Shown here piece after piece: positions 21,467 to 33,803 of a stretch of 64,000 bases of DNA. The stretch is from Perca fluviatilis (taxonomy: Eukaryota; Chordata; Actinopteri; Perciformes; Percidae), in the NCBI RefSeq assembly GCF_010015445.1, contig NC_053119.1:2355727-2419726 (forward strand), given 5' to 3'. Every line of letters starts with the position of its first letter. Position 1 is the stretch's first letter. The position numbers were made by a program, and so were the translations under genes. A model generated the notes under the pieces. It was not told the origin of the DNA and searched no databases. It saw nothing but the letters and a program-made list of their open reading frames with translations.

Positions 21467-23226
21467 GGCTGTGTCTCAAAGCGCCTACTTGCACACTTCA
21501 AACACTTAGTTTTAAGTATATCGTGGAGATAACGCAAAAGTCAGTGCACTGAAAGTACCCGGATGACCCCCTAAAAACGGTCAAAAAGTTAAGTGTGGAA
21601 CGATGGACACTACGCGCACTAAACGGGCGCCATCTTGACTACGCAGCGGAAAGGGGAGGGACCAGGGACGTCGACCGGCAGCTGATTGGACGAACGCGTC
21701 ACGTGGTTCTGGCTGCTCCCGGATTTTACAACAGAGCATAATGGCGGCTCATTCAGAATACGATCTCGTTTTTTACGAAAATAGTAAACCGAAACGTGTT
21801 TCTGAAAACATTTTAAGCGAGAAATAGGCCATGCAGTTGCTGAAATTTTGGTCTTCGTTTCAGATCAACAAAGGTCAGTTTACAGTTTTTTCCGATTGCT
21901 AAACAACAGTGGGCACAACTGGAGTCACATGTGCAAAACTCAAACTACAGTCTGCACTACCTACAGTCACCTGAGCTAAACAGTTCACATCACCTGCAAA
22001 ACAGGCTCAGTGCTGCCAAACAGTATGAACAGTCCTCACTGAGATAACACACACACACACACACTGAGATAACACACACTGTCACTCAGAACACACTGAG
22101 GGTAAAAACACTAGCATCAAACACCAATACAGAAATTACTAACTTTTTCATCTTTACAGTTTGAACAATTTGAGTGACTTGACACTACTCAACAGTTTAT
22201 TTAAGGAAAAAAATATAGATTGCATAGCATACCAGTTTTTACATAAGGTAAAAAAGAAGGAATGAAAATCAGCAGTTTTCTTCAATAAAGTATTTTGTCT
22301 TTAGTAATTTATGGAATTACTGGGGAAAAAAAACTAAAGGTACATAACAGTACCAAAGAAAAGGGGGCTTTTCCCCGCTTTTTCCCCAAATTTTTCCTGT
22401 TTTTTTTTTTTTAATTGTTTGTTTTCTTCTTATTAAAAAAAAAATAATTTTTTTTTTTTTTTTTTTTTTTCTCCCTTTTTCTTTCACAAAAAAAAATATA
22501 GTAAAGATATTGTGTTTTTTACTTTTTTTATAGCTGTGTACATAACCTCAGACATCTTACCTGGACATGTTGGTATCTTTGCTCTTTTACCTGTTTCTAT
22601 CAAACAGTACAGTGTTTAATTGTTTCATTCTTATTTGGTGTTTGTATACAAAAAAAGACTTTCTGATCTTTCTCTGTATAAATACCGTATATGTTCACTA
22701 ACTAGTCTAAAATAAGACACCTGCTTAGGCTTTCAGCTAAAATTGCAATCAGCAGTGTTTGATAGGCACCAGACTGAAATCTATTCTGTTTTGAATGTGT
22801 GGTTAACAGTTTTGACAGCAGTGTGTTAGCATTTGAACAAAGTGCTGTAAATCTACAGTGTTGTGCACGTTGTGGTTAAAGTCATGGGATAAGTGTGTAG
22901 AGTTTTGAAAACTGTGTTCAAGCGATGAAAAACGAACTAGAGTTTGGTCCACATGAACTGCTGCTGTGCAGACTGGAGTTAGAGTTTTACACATGTGACT
23001 CCAGTTCTGCCCGCTGTCGTTTAGCAATCGAAAAAAACTGTAAGAGATTTTCATCAGATTTTCAGAGGTGGCGGGGCGAGCCGACCGATCGTCATTTCCG
23101 GTAAGTGTTTTAACGTAAGTGTTCCGTTTGGGACAACACTAACCATCGAAAGTGGGCACTAAGGCAGTAAGTGGTCAGTGCACATTAGCAGTATACTGAC
23201 AGAAGTGTGCGGTTTGAGACACAGCC
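21467..23226. mobile_element. TIR element (GGCTGTGTCTCAAA ends) hosting a second element
   Basis: The left end GGCTGTGTCTCAAAGCGCC and the right end TTTGAGACACAGCC are inverted, with further similarity inward (GCACACTTC / GAAGTGTGC). The GC-rich left part (21,640-21,780) includes ATGGCGGCTCATTCAGAATA, possibly the start of a lost gene. Superfamily uncertain. Confidence 0.65.
21883..23040. mobile_element. Nested TA-flanked element, Tc1/mariner-like (ISRm11 type?)
   Basis: Ends with CAGTTTTTTCCGATTGCTAA and its inverse, each beside TA, with about 80 bp of inverted similarity (GGAGTCACATGTG / CACATGTGACTCC). The centre is A/T homopolymer (22,380-22,500) and short CA. No transposase remains. Confidence 0.7.
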
Positions 23227-24496
23227 ACTGTGTGTTAACTATTTGCTAAAGTCTAAAAACACGAGGTAACTACTGTCTCTATTGTCTGGCTCAACTCAGC
23301 TTCGTCAGCAGAGGGCGCTCTAAGCTTTACACTTGACTGGGTATCAGTAGCTGGCACCAGTAGCGCAGAAGTAGAAGTCAGTACGTGATGAACGAGTTTA
23401 AGCGTACATGCTACAGCTCCTGATATGAACTGTATTTTCATATTTCATACAGGTAAGCTGACTGTAATCAGAACCCAGGTGATAGACATTAGTAGTTTGT
23501 GTAATTAGAGCTTTAGCTAAACACAAGCTACTACCTTTCTGTGGTAGATGTAAGGAGTGAAACACATGTTTGGGATGAACCGAGTGAATGCTGTAGGAAA
23601 CTGTTTAACTGTGCTAATGCTAATCACCGGTAAATGCTAACGCCACAGCCTGAGCATCATGAAGGTTAAAGGAGCATTCTGTGAAGTTTTGATAAGTGGA
23701 GTGTGCGGTAGTCAGTGTTTAAAACTTTAATTGTAATACATGTGAAAATAATACAGTAACTGGTTGTGGGTTAAACAATAGTTATGTTAGATAATTCAGT
23801 TCATAAGCATAATTCATAGAGGTTTAAAAACCGTAAAAGCAGTGGGACAGTGAGACTAATAAGACAAGTTCACAGATGATTCAGTCTGGAGTAATGTGGT
23901 ATTACTGAACTGTTATTGTCATGTTTTTATGTAATTTCAAGTTATGCATTACTTACCAGTATGTATGTTAAAAAGAGTAATTTATCACTAAAAAGAGACA
24001 GTAAACGTGTATTTGGGTACTTAACATGGGTATTGACACAAAGTAACAGTGGAAGTAATAGTGAGTATGGTACCAAGAGTAGCATGTTTGTTTAGTGTAT
24101 GAGTTATGTGGATTATGAAGTCTATTGTTATTGATAGTTATTGAGTAAGAGTTATGGAAGGATATGGTATGAACCAGTAGCGCCGAAGTAGAAGTCAGTA
24201 CGTGATGAACGAGTTTAATTGTACATGCTACAGGTCCTGATCTGAACTGTGTTTCCATATTTCCTACAGGAAATAAATGTGTTATTCCAAGAGTGAGCAT
24301 CCCTCATTCTTAAAAGTGTAACACGTCTCTAATGGGAATTGTAGTTTTAAAATATATTGGTATATTTCTCATGAGTAGAAGTTGGCAGTGTAGTGGTTTG
24401 GATGCACCCCAGGTTTTATTTCGGATGGGGAAGACAATGGTGTCATCAGATTTAAAAAATGTAATTGTTAAATAGGTGAAAATAGCTTATTACCAT
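23227..24496. repeat. Region with a 100-bp direct repeat
   Basis: About 23,356-23,455 and 24,172-24,271 are near-identical (AGAAGTCAGTACGTGATGAA through TTTCCTACAGG). The left copy ends CAG|GTAAG and the right copy ends CTACAG|GAAATAAA, resembling a splice donor and acceptor. They could be decayed LTR parts. No ORF of note. Confidence 0.5.
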
Positions 24497-26290
24497 GTTT
24501 CAATTCAATTCAATTTTATTTATAGTATCAAATCATAACAAGAGTTGTCTCGAGCCCCAACAATTCCAGTAATTCCCTCAAGAGCAAGCATTAGCAGTGG
24601 CTGTTGCGACAGTAGCGAGGAGAAACTCCCTTTTAGGAAGAAACCTCAGCAGACCCAGACTCTTGGTAGGCGGTGTCTGACGGGGCTGGTTGGGGGTGTG
24701 ATGAACAGTGGCGATAATAGTCTCAATAAAGATAATGGAACAGTGACTACAATGGTAGTCGTTGTAGTTCATGTCATAGCCGGGCACAGCAGGGTGTTAC
24801 GGGATGTAGCATGGCACAGCAGAGCATGGGTGGATGGGTGGATGCAATGGATGCGGCAGGATGCAGCAGGACGCAGCCAGATGTTGCCGGGAAGAAGACA
24901 CATAAGGACTCCGGGGAGTGAACTCCCCAGAGCTAGGTTAGTAACAAGCATTTCTGGGACAAGGATGCACACAAAATTAAACAAAGGAAAGGAGCGAGGA
25001 GAGAGCAGCTCAGGGTGTCATAGGAAGGAAGGAACTTCCCCGGTGAACTTCCCAGGTTAAAGAGAGGTGCCGGATCGGGCTTGAACTCTCTCCAACCGGA
25101 TCGGGCTGTACTGGCCTGCCTCCCTCTACTCTTATTCTATTATTGATTATATGATAGATGAATCTGGTGACTATGAAGAGAAGCAAAGAAAAGCAGGGGT
25201 GCTGTGTCTGTAGCAATACACCCTGCCCCGCCGGTGTAGGCGTACACTGCAACTCCTCACTCCCGAACTATAAGCTTTATCAAAGAGGAGAGTTTTAAGT
25301 TTAGTCTTAAATGTGGTGGCGGTGTCTGCCCCCCGAACCCAGACTGGGAGCTGGTTCCATAGGAAAGGAGCCTGGTAGCTGAAGGCTCTGGCTCCCATTC
25401 TACTTTTAGAGACTCTAGGAACCTCAGTAACGCCGCATTCTGGGAGCGCAGTGCTCTAGTGGGACAATAAGGAACTAAGAACTCTTCCAGATATGAAGAT
25501 CATTTAGAGCTTTGTAGGTCAGAAGAAGGATTTTAAATTCAATCCTGGATTTTACAGGAAGCCAATGCAGAGAAGCTAATAAGGGAGAAATATAATCTCT
25601 TTTCTTAGTTCTCGTCAGAACACGTGCTGCAGCATTCTGGATCAGCTGGAGAGTCTTAAGGGTTTTATTTGAGCACCCTGATAGTAAGGAATTACAATAG
25701 TCCAGTCTGGAAGTAACGAATGCATGGACTAATTTTTCAGCGTCGTTTTGAGATAGGATGTTCATAATTTTGGCAATGTTACGAAGATGAAAAAAGGCTG
25801 TTCTTGAGGTTTGTTTTAGATGGGCGTTAAAGGATATATCCTGATCAAAAATAACCCCTAGATTTCTGACAGTAGTGCTGGAGGCCAGGGCAATACCATC
25901 CAGAGTAGCTATGTCTTTAGATAATGACGTTCGGAGGTGTTTAGGGCCCAGCACAATAACTTCAGTTTTGTTAGAGTTTAACATCAGAAAATTGTAGGTC
26001 ATCCAGGATTTTATGTCTTTAATGCACGCTTGAAGTTTAGCTAGCTGACAAGTTTCGTCTGGTTTGATTGACAAGTATAATTGGGTGTCATCCGCATAAC
26101 AGTGAAAGTGTAATTGAGTGTTTCCTAAAAATATTACCAAGAGGAATCATATATAAGGAAAATAGAATTGGTCCAAGCACTGAGCCTTGTGGAACGCCAT
26201 GGCTAACTTTAACGTACTTGGAGGATTTATTGTTAACATTAACAAATTCAGATCGGTCAGAGAAATAGGATTTAAACCAGCTTAGAGCTT
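24497..26290 (-). mobile_element. L2-like LINE, 5'-truncated, minus strand (copy 1)
   Basis: The minus-strand frame 26140-25475 contains HCYADDTQLYLSIKP (motif C), [45 protein letters not shown] and LHWLPV, the order seen in L2-clade ORF2. The frame breaks at about 25,475 and resumes at 25,398 (PFLWNQLPVWVRGADT). The 3' UTR runs to the AATTGAATTGAA tail near 24,510. The 5' end is lost near 26,290, so motif A is absent. Confidence 0.85.
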
Positions 26291-27029
26291 AGAGCCGTAA
26301 AGAAAACGGCCGTTTGATAAAAAACGTAATGTGACACAAAGAATGTTTTGGGATGTAGAGCATGTCCATGATGGGTGACGTTAGTGATTTGAGGACGGAT
26401 AAGGTTATGTAGGCTACATAACTGATCGACTGGGAAAAAATGTTTTATGTGTAACTATTGTACTATGACTCTGATTTATGTGTAATTATTGTACTATGAC
26501 TAACTGGTAGCATTTTTATTTTTTTTATTACAGAGACAGTGCATATTAATAAACATTTCTGTCAATATGCCAGAGTTAGCCAGAAGGCTATTTTTCATCC
26601 GCAGTCTCTAGACAGATGGTCAAAAAGTCATCCTAAAAGAATGTAAAATTACACATTTACATAACAATATAACATTTAAAATACATTTGGTAAAAGGTAC
26701 TATTAAGCCAAAAATGTACAATAGGCGCATAACAGACCACAATCAGACAAACATTAGACAAAGACATGAACACATATACACACACACAAGGCAAGAAGCC
26801 AACAGCATGTTTTATTGAACCATAAACAATCACAATCCTATTACCGATACTTAGAATATCTGTGATCTAGAGTCATGTTTTTATGTCTACGATGGGAAGT
26901 GTGTAAATATTTGTAAAAAAAAGAAAAGAGAAGTTATTTTATGGAGGTGATGTAAGTTAAGTGCCTTTATTTTTGACTCCTGAATCTGTTTTTATGATGT
27001 TTTCTTGGCTGTAGAAACTCTGATGAAAT
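26291..27029. repeat. Mixed non-coding, contains a dispersed repeat
   Basis: About 26,510-26,635 (ACAGAGACAGTGCATATTAA; GCCAGAAGGCTATTTTTCAT) is a dispersed repeat. A related piece is at 44,395-44,440. I see nothing else here. Confidence 0.45.
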
Positions 27030-27245
27030 AAAATGTTGCAGCAGGAGCAGGGCAATCAAGCCTGTTTGCCCTCACCACATCCCCCTCCACTATGCTACTT
27101 TTCTTCTTGCAGCCTGTGATAGTTTCCATGCCCTCCCAGACCTCATTCATGCTGTTCTCCTACAGCTTCTGCTCTACCTTCTTTCTGTACTCCTCCTTTG
27201 CCTCTTTCAGCTTGACATAGAGTTCCCCCTGTACGCACCACAGCT
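27030..27245 (-). mobile_element. Rex1-like LINE fragment, left end of duplicated block A
   Basis: A near-copy of 59,655-59,875. On the minus strand it encodes the linker before the reverse transcriptase (EVWEGMETITGCKKK type). In block B this continues for 300 bp; here it is cut at GCTTTGCCTG|ACAAAATTAG. Confidence 0.7.
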
Positions 27246-28176
27246 TTGCCTGACAAAATTAGCAGAAAATGGGGCTGTAACTGATATATTAAAATGCTGA
27301 TATGCGTTGACTCATCAGTATTAAATGATGCACTGAAATTTTAAATGTAATTAAGTCACAGCCCCATTTTCTGCTAATATTGTACTTTAGCTTTAACTTA
27401 GTAATTTCAGTACATTAACTGGTAATACTTATAGACTTTTACTTAAGTAAATGATCTGAGTACTTTTTCCAACACTGCAGGTCATAGAATCTGATGGGTC
27501 ACCAAATACAGTGGTACACCGGTCACACAGACAACTAGAAATGTCAAACACCGTCTGCATGTTGGGGCATGTTTGTTTGATGTTCAAAGTGAAGGAGAAA
27601 AAAAAAAGATCTTAACTCCAGCCTCAAATAAGATTTTCTATAGTAAAAAGACATAACTCTTTGTTTTTCCTCACTTTAAGCATGCATGTTAATTGTTAAA
27701 TCATCATTGATAAAGTTGGAGACGGTTTTAGTAACAAACTGTTAGCTAGCTTACCATACACTGCTAGCTAGCTAATCACCAGGACATATTTTCTGTTCAG
27801 TCCAGACAACAAACAGGGTTTTGTAAGGCATATATTCTCTGTTTCATTGTCCATACTGAAATTCTCAGCATCAATTTATAATTGTTTCAGTAAGGTTGAC
27901 TTAATTGCACTTGTCGTGTAATACTGCATGAGAGGTAGAAAATGGCGCCGACTTGTCTCCTCTGTCTCCAACCGAAGAAGTGAAATGCATGGGCGGAGCT
28001 TAATTACATCTCTGTGGAGTTGGGTTAACACTGACATGATCAACTCTGTTAAATGACTCCAACACTGAGCACCATTTAAATCAGAATGTGTTAAAATTAC
28101 ACTCTGGGAGTGAAAATCAACTCGGAAATGTTTAACCCTAAAATTTCAACACTCAAATATTTGCTTTTTACGCAGT

Positions 28177-31171
28177 ATAGCCACTATGAAAAGGTCTGGG
28201 ATTTCCATATACCCTCTTAAAAATGCCCAATGACACGCAACAACATACTTTCCATTATAATTTTGATATATTTTGAATTGTCATCTGTGTTTTACTTCTC
28301 ATGGGCTAACTAAAGGTATTTCCACTGTAAGTTGCAGGAAATGAAGTCTGTGACGCTCAGAATTTCCCTGGGTGAGGACACCCAGACCCCCCACTATGAT
28401 ATGTCCAGTCTGATCCATATATTTATATATAGTACAGTATACCCACTAAAATACATTAGACTCCACCAGTGGGTAAATTGGCCTCCAGATGTCCTGTTCT
28501 GGGCGATTGTAGGCATGGAGCCTGTTAGTATGATGCTACCCAACCGAGTCTGACATGTTCAATGAACATGAAGGTTAATGGGATACACGGGAGGGCTGGT
28601 GCCTTGGTGGCCGTAACACAACATGGGAATCAGAATAGTGTGTACCTCTGTATTTTATGTGTGACAGTGTGTGTACCTTGGTGCATAACGTAACATGGGA
28701 ATCAGAATAGTGAAGAGTTTGATCGGATTGAATTTGCATCCACGGCATGAAAGCTAGTCTGGAACATTCAGAAACTGTAATTCCCTTGTATGCTCATAAT
28801 GCCCAGAGGGGGGGGGCTGGGTGTCCTCCCCCAGGGAAGTTTTGAGCATCAGCAACTTCATTTCCTGTATTGGGATTCACTTGTATGCACGATCTACGGT
28901 GGGAGTACCTTTATTTAGCCAATGTGAAGAAGAAAAAACAATTTGACAATTCAAAATATGTCAAAAATATAATGGAAAGTATGTTGTTGTGTCATTGGGC
29001 ATTTTTCAATTCAATTTCAATTCAATTCAATTTTATTTATAGTATCAAATCATAACAGAGGTTATCTCGAGACACTTTACAGATAGAGTAGGTCTAGACC
29101 ACAAGCCCCAACAATTCCAACAATTACAGTAATTCCCTCAAGAGCAAGCAGTGCGACAGTGGCGAGGAAAAACTCCCTCTTGGGAAGAAACCTCGGACAG
29201 ACCCAGGCTCTTGGTAGGCGGTGTCTGATGGGCCGGTTGGGGGTGTGATGAACAGTGGCGATAGTAGTCACATTAATAATGGAACAGTGACTGGATGTAG
29301 CGGGAAGCTGCAGCGTTCAGCAGGAAGCAGCAGGGTTCAGCAGGACGCAGCATGACATTGCAGGGCACCGCTGAGCTCAGCAGGGAGTGCAGCAGGACCA
29401 CGGCGACAGCTGCAACCAGGATCTTGGTGTGAACGTTCTCCAAGGAAATACGCTGGGTGAAAAAACATAAGGACTCCGGGGAGTAAACTCCCCAGAAGCT
29501 AGGATTAGTAACAAGCATTTCTGGGACGGCATACACACAAATAGTAATAGTAATAGAAAGGGAGAGGAGAGAGCAGCTGAGTGTGTCAAAGGAAGGAAGT
29601 CCCCCGGCAGTCTAGAACTATAACAGCGTAACTAAGAGAGACAGGTCATAAGGAGAGGTAGCTTTTTCAGGATTAGAACTCTCCCCTGCCGGATCGGGCT
29701 TGGCTGGCCTGCCTCCCTCTACTTTGTTATGTATTATTAATCTAACAATTATGAAGAGAAGCAGTTGGGCCAGTTAGGTGAACACTTCAACTCCTCACTC
29801 CCTAACTATAAGCTTTATCAAATAGAAGAGTTTTAAGTTCATTCTTGAAAGCGATTACAGTTTCTGCCCCCCGAACCCAGATTGGGAGCTGGTTCCATAG
29901 GAGAGGAGCCTGATAACTGAAGGCTCTAGCTCCCATTCTACTTTTAGAGACTCTAGGTACCACCAGTAACTCTGCATTCTGGGAGCGCAGTGCTCTAGTG
30001 GGACAATAGGGTATTAGGAGCTCTTCTAGATATGATGGTGCTAGACCATTTAGAGCTTTGTAGGTCAAGAGAAGGATTTTAAACTCAATCCTGGATTCAA
30101 CAGGAAGCCAGTGCAGAGAAGCTAATACAGGAGAAATATGATCTCTTTTCTTAGTTCTTGTGAGAACACGCGCTGCAGCATTCTGGATCAGCTGGAGAGT
30201 CTTAAGGGACTTATTTGAGCAACCTGACAGTAGGGAATTACAATAGTCCAGCCTGGACGTAACAAATGCATGGACTAGTTTTTCAGCGTCGTTTTGTCAC
30301 AGGATATTCCTAATTTTGGCAATGTTACGAAGATGAAAAAAGGCTGTTCTTGAGGTTTGTTTTAGATGGGCGTTAAAGGATATATCCTGATCAAAAATAA
30401 CTCCTAAATTTCTGACAGTAGTGCTGGAGACCAGGGCAATACCATCCAGAGTAGCTATGTCTTTAGATAATGAGGTTCTGAGGTGGTTAGGTCCCAGTAC
30501 AATAACTTCAGTTTTGTTAGGGTTTAACATCAGAAAATTATAGGTCATCCAGGATTTTATATCTTTAATGCACGCTTGAAATTTAGCTAGCTGACTGGTT
30601 TCGTCTGGTTTGATTGACAAGTATAATTGGGTGTCATCCGCATAACAGTGAAAGTTAATTGAGTGTTTCCTAATAATATTGCCTAGAGGAAGCATATATA
30701 AAAGGAGAATAGAATTGGTCCAAGCACTGAGCCTTGAGGAACCCCATGGCTAACTTTAGCGTACTTGGAGGATTTATCATTAACATTAACAAATTGAGAT
30801 TGATCAGAGAAATAGGACTTAAACCAGCCTAGAGCAATTCCTTTAATGCCAACCAAGTGTTCCAATCTCTGTAACAGGATTGAATGGTCAATAGTGTCAA
30901 ATGCAGCACTAAGATCTAGTAAAACAAGAATGGAGACAAGTCCTTTGTCTGCAGCAGTTAAAAGGTCGTTAGTAATTTTCACCAGTGCCGTCTCTGTGCT
31001 TTGATGCTTTCTAAATCCTGATTGAAAGTCATCAAATAAACTATTGCTATGTAGAAAATCACATAACTGATTAGCAACCACCTTCTCAAGGATCTTGGAT
31101 AGAAAGGGAAGGTTGGATAGAAAGGGAAGGTTTTTAAGAGGGTATATGGAAATCCTGGAGCTTTCTTAGTG
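28177..31171. mobile_element. Fold-back TIR element, right arm split by a LINE
   Basis: The left arm (GGGATTTCCATATACCCTCT, AAATGCCCAATGACACG) is the inverse of sequence at 28,925-29,006 plus 31,131-31,171. The uninterrupted form is at 61,677-62,520. Confidence 0.75.
29007..31130 (-). mobile_element. L2-like LINE, 5'-truncated, minus strand (copy 2)
   Basis: Same family as the 24.5-kb LINE. Minus frame 31081-30683 carries [31 protein letters not shown] (motif A) and GVPQGSVLGPILF (motif B). The frame breaks at about 30,690, then HCYADDTQLYLSIKP (motif C) follows in 30695-30297, and the C-terminal tail with [16 protein letters not shown] ends at 29,802. The tail is (TTGAA)n at 29,007. The insertion point is confirmed by the empty site in block B at 62,477-62,486. 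An 18-bp tandem repeat marks the 5' junction (31,098-31,130). Confidence 0.88.
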
Positions 31172-31820
31172 GGTATTGTTAAGAAATTCTAAAAGAACGT
31201 GATCGTTTGATTTCTGAGGAGGAAGGAGAGGCTTGGGTCCAATTGAAAGTTAAGCAAAAGGTTTAATAAACAACATGATGAAAATGACATGACAAAAACA
31301 AATGTTACACTGCAGCTGACAGCGGACTGAAATGACATGCTTCCTCTTCATGAATTACATCAATCATTCTGGTGATATAACAAAACAATACACTGTACAC
31401 AGCCGACTGCAAGACATGCTTCCCCTTGGGGGGGTCACAGTTCTGCAGTCCCAAAATCCCCTCTGTTTCAGAATTACATTCCTGTGGAATTGTGGGTGTT
31501 TTTTACTTGAATAGAAACTGTCCCAGGATAAGGACACACCTCTGATTTCAGGTTTACTCTTGATCATAGACTAAGGTCGTTTATCATGTAGATTCATGGT
31601 AGTGGCGATTCTATTCAAGTTTACAGAGATATGCATTTCCTTTGTTCTAATCCAGTCTGGCCCAGCAGGGAGTGGCTCCCCAAAAAGCAGACCTTTCCTG
31701 TGGGGACAATGAGTCTCCTCCAGTATGCTAAGTGACAGATATGACCTGATGATTCTTTAGAAGCTAGAGATGGAGTGAACCAGTCAAATGCTAATTACTA
31801 TTGTTCATGTTGTACCCAGG
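31172..31820 (-). mobile_element. Probable solo LTR, minus strand
   Basis: In the minus direction the end reads CCTTTTGCTTAACTTTC, then CGATCACGTTCTTTTAG, then TTCTTAACA, like the R-U5 end of fish retroviral LTRs, with ATTAAA upstream as a possible poly(A) signal. The equivalent is at 62,521-63,145. Edges and target duplication are not certain. Confidence 0.5.
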
Positions 31821-31831
31821 AGGCCAAGTGT

Positions 31832-31836
<5 letters not shown>

Positions 31837-31875
<39 letters not shown>
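31837..31875. repeat. (CA)n microsatellite
   Basis: Pure CA, about 18 units. Block B has a shorter version at 63,164-63,185. Confidence 0.95.
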
Positions 31876-31881
<6 letters not shown>

Positions 31882-32110
31882 GTCCTTGAGTTATAGATGG
31901 ATAAACCTGCAGTATAGGGAGGGAACAGTCAGCTGACTTCAGTCTGTCCTCATTGGCTGGAGGGGGTGTCCATTTGAAAAGGTTTCCATGGAAACCAGAG
32001 CATTCCTCAGATAAGAGCTGCAGCTCTTTTCACGCTAACACTGAGCACATTATCAGACCCTGTGGATGTGAGGAGAGCATCTGAATATCTCTGTGTGCTT
32101 TGATTTGTAG

Positions 32111-32258
32111 CCTACTGAACAGAATCCAGAGGGAGTCCAGCAGCCCCAGTGGAGATCTGAGAGGAATGGAGGAGGACAACCAGAACCAGGACCAGCGGAG
32201 CAACGAGGTCCCCAGAAGACCAGCAGCAGACTCGGACTCTGATACCAGCCATGTTCAG
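32111..32258 (+). CDS. Exon of a C2H2 zinc-finger gene (gene A, first supported exon)
   Basis: The 148-nt exon lies between GATTTGTAG and CAG|GTCAGT. It reads LLNRIQRESSSPSGDLRG, then from an internal ATG (32,166) MEEDNQNQDQRSNEVPRRPA, ending DSDSDTSHVQ. The acidic, Gln/Ser-rich leader has no fold I recognise. It ends in phase 0, compatible with the finger exon at 38,730. The block B copy (63,409-63,562) differs by an in-frame 6-bp insertion and a few substitutions, which supports coding constraint. Linking it to the fingers rests on phase, orientation and the shared duplication history; no transcript was seen. Confidence 0.6.
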
Positions 32259-32420
32259 GTCAGTCACTAACAGCTAGCCTGCTCCTGACCAGGCTAACAA
32301 CCAGGCTAACAGCTAGCCTGCTCCTAACCAGGCTAACAGCCGGGATTTATTAATCCTGGAGCCTTTTCTGTTCACTCAGCAGTGCTTTTACCTTACTGTT
32401 ATTTTTATATTTTATATATA
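32259..32420. repeat. Short minisatellite after the zinc-finger leader exon
   Basis: Units of GGCTAACAGCTAGCCTGCTC with variants, in the first part of the intron. It is expanded in block B at 63,575-63,690. Confidence 0.8.
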
Positions 32421-32426
32421 TATATT

Positions 32427-32690
32427 GGGGGCAGTGGTGGCCTAGAGCTTAAGAAGGGAGTTTGGGACCGGAAGGTCATCGGTTCAATCCCCAGACCGGC
32501 AGGATAAAATCTGAGTGGGGAAAGTGAAAGAGCAGCGCTTGTCCCTCCATCATTACCACCACTGAGGTGCCCTTGATCAAGGCCCTTAACCTCCAACAGC
32601 TCCAGTGAAGCTGCTCAGTGGCCAGCAGATCAGACTGTAGTTGTACTTTATGAAGTCTAATAAACGGCAGTTCATATTGTTGTTAGAAGA
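32427..32690 (+). mobile_element. tRNA-derived SINE
   Basis: The head resembles a tRNA gene: A box-like TGGCCTAGAGCTTAAG and B box GGTTCAATCC (32,482). It is followed by GAGGTGCCCTTGATCAAGGC, a body common in teleost tRNA SINEs. It is absent from block B, so it inserted after the duplication or was lost there. Confidence 0.75.
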
Positions 32691-33109
32691 TTGGTGGATA
32701 TAGTATGACAGTTCTTGAGATAATTAGAAAAGGCTGATAAAGTTTTAAATGTGATTTAAATTAAGTCAGTGATGAATGATAATATATAAAGTCCTATACA
32801 CATGTTTCTGTAATGGTTCTAACAAGGACAGACTGGTCAGCGACCAGTAAATCTTTTAAGATGATTTATTTCTTTTTGTATTCTTTGATAATAAAGGATC
32901 ATGTACAATATATCAGTTTCCATGTGCATTGTATTTGCCATTCTTAGCACAAAGTGAGGGTTCTGTCCAATAAACTGGGACTATAATTTCGGAGGATTAT
33001 ACAATTATAAAACCTATCCTTATAGTCCAATCCTCCTTAGTTATAGTCTTAGATCACTGGACCAGTAACTAGATAGTGTAGACTAGTGTACATTCATAAA
33101 AACAACAGG

Positions 33110-33803
33110 ACAAGGACACCGCAATGGACATGATTTGGCTGTGAAATTATCAATTGGGTTATGCTAAAATGCATGAGTGAAATTCTAAAATGTTTAAATG
33201 GTGTTTGAATTGTTGAAGCTGTTGCCATAATCAAATCTAACCTGTGACAAAGTGTTGCGCTAGACGATTAGATTGTGAGTGAGGTTATTTGAAGATTCGG
33301 GTCGCTTTTTGCTGACAGTGATAAGACCAACGTATAGAGACGCGTTGAGGGACAGAAACGTATCTGTTGTTTTCTTGTGATTGTAATAGGGATGAAAGGA
33401 GCCCTAGACTGTTTGTGGCCCAAATATTACCGATGTCCCATGGTGGGTGACATTGATTAGTGCGGGAATTTGGTGCGGATTTCTCTGTGTGATTGGTGCT
33501 TCGTTTGTAATGAGGTTCAGAACACATAAGGACGCGTAAGGCGTAAGTGAAGTTTTGACTGGTTCAAAGCAGATTATTTTGGATTATTTGGGTGCATGTT
33601 TAGCTTAGTTACACAGGAGAAAAAGAGGGAGTTAGGAGTTGAATTTGATTAGGGACATAGCCGGTAAACAATTCAAGACTAACCATTATCCATTCCAGTT
33701 TCAGATCAAGTGCTGCGTATTTGATGTGTTTCTGTCTTGTTTTGCTTTATGTGTTTTGGTCCTGTTTTGCTTTATGTGCTGTGTGTATTTGCAATTCAAC
33801 AAT
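33110..33803 (+). other. Presumed leader of the retroviral element
   Basis: Non-coding sequence directly before the gag start. TGCTTTATGTG repeats at 33,742 and 33,768. A stretch near 33,410 (GTTTGTGGCCCAAATA) resembles 36,990 (TTTTTTGTGGCCAAATA). No 5' LTR could be defined, nor a primer-binding site. Confidence 0.35.

Larger units (their letters stand above)
27036..32990. repeat. Segmental duplication block A
   Basis: Direct copy of block B (59,658 to the window end). It has lost about 900 bp near 27,245 relative to B and gained a 2.1-kb LINE (29,007-31,130) and a SINE (32,427). Shared content: part of a MITE, a fold-back element, an LTR, a CA tract and a zinc-finger gene exon. Confidence 0.85.

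Noticed and set aside
20307..21537. Several overlapping long minus-strand frames (up to 295 codons)
   Set aside because: Same cause: degenerate (CA)n has few stop codons on the GT strand.
28332..28553. 73-codon frame on the plus strand
   Set aside because: Lies within the fold-back element and is disrupted in the block B copy.
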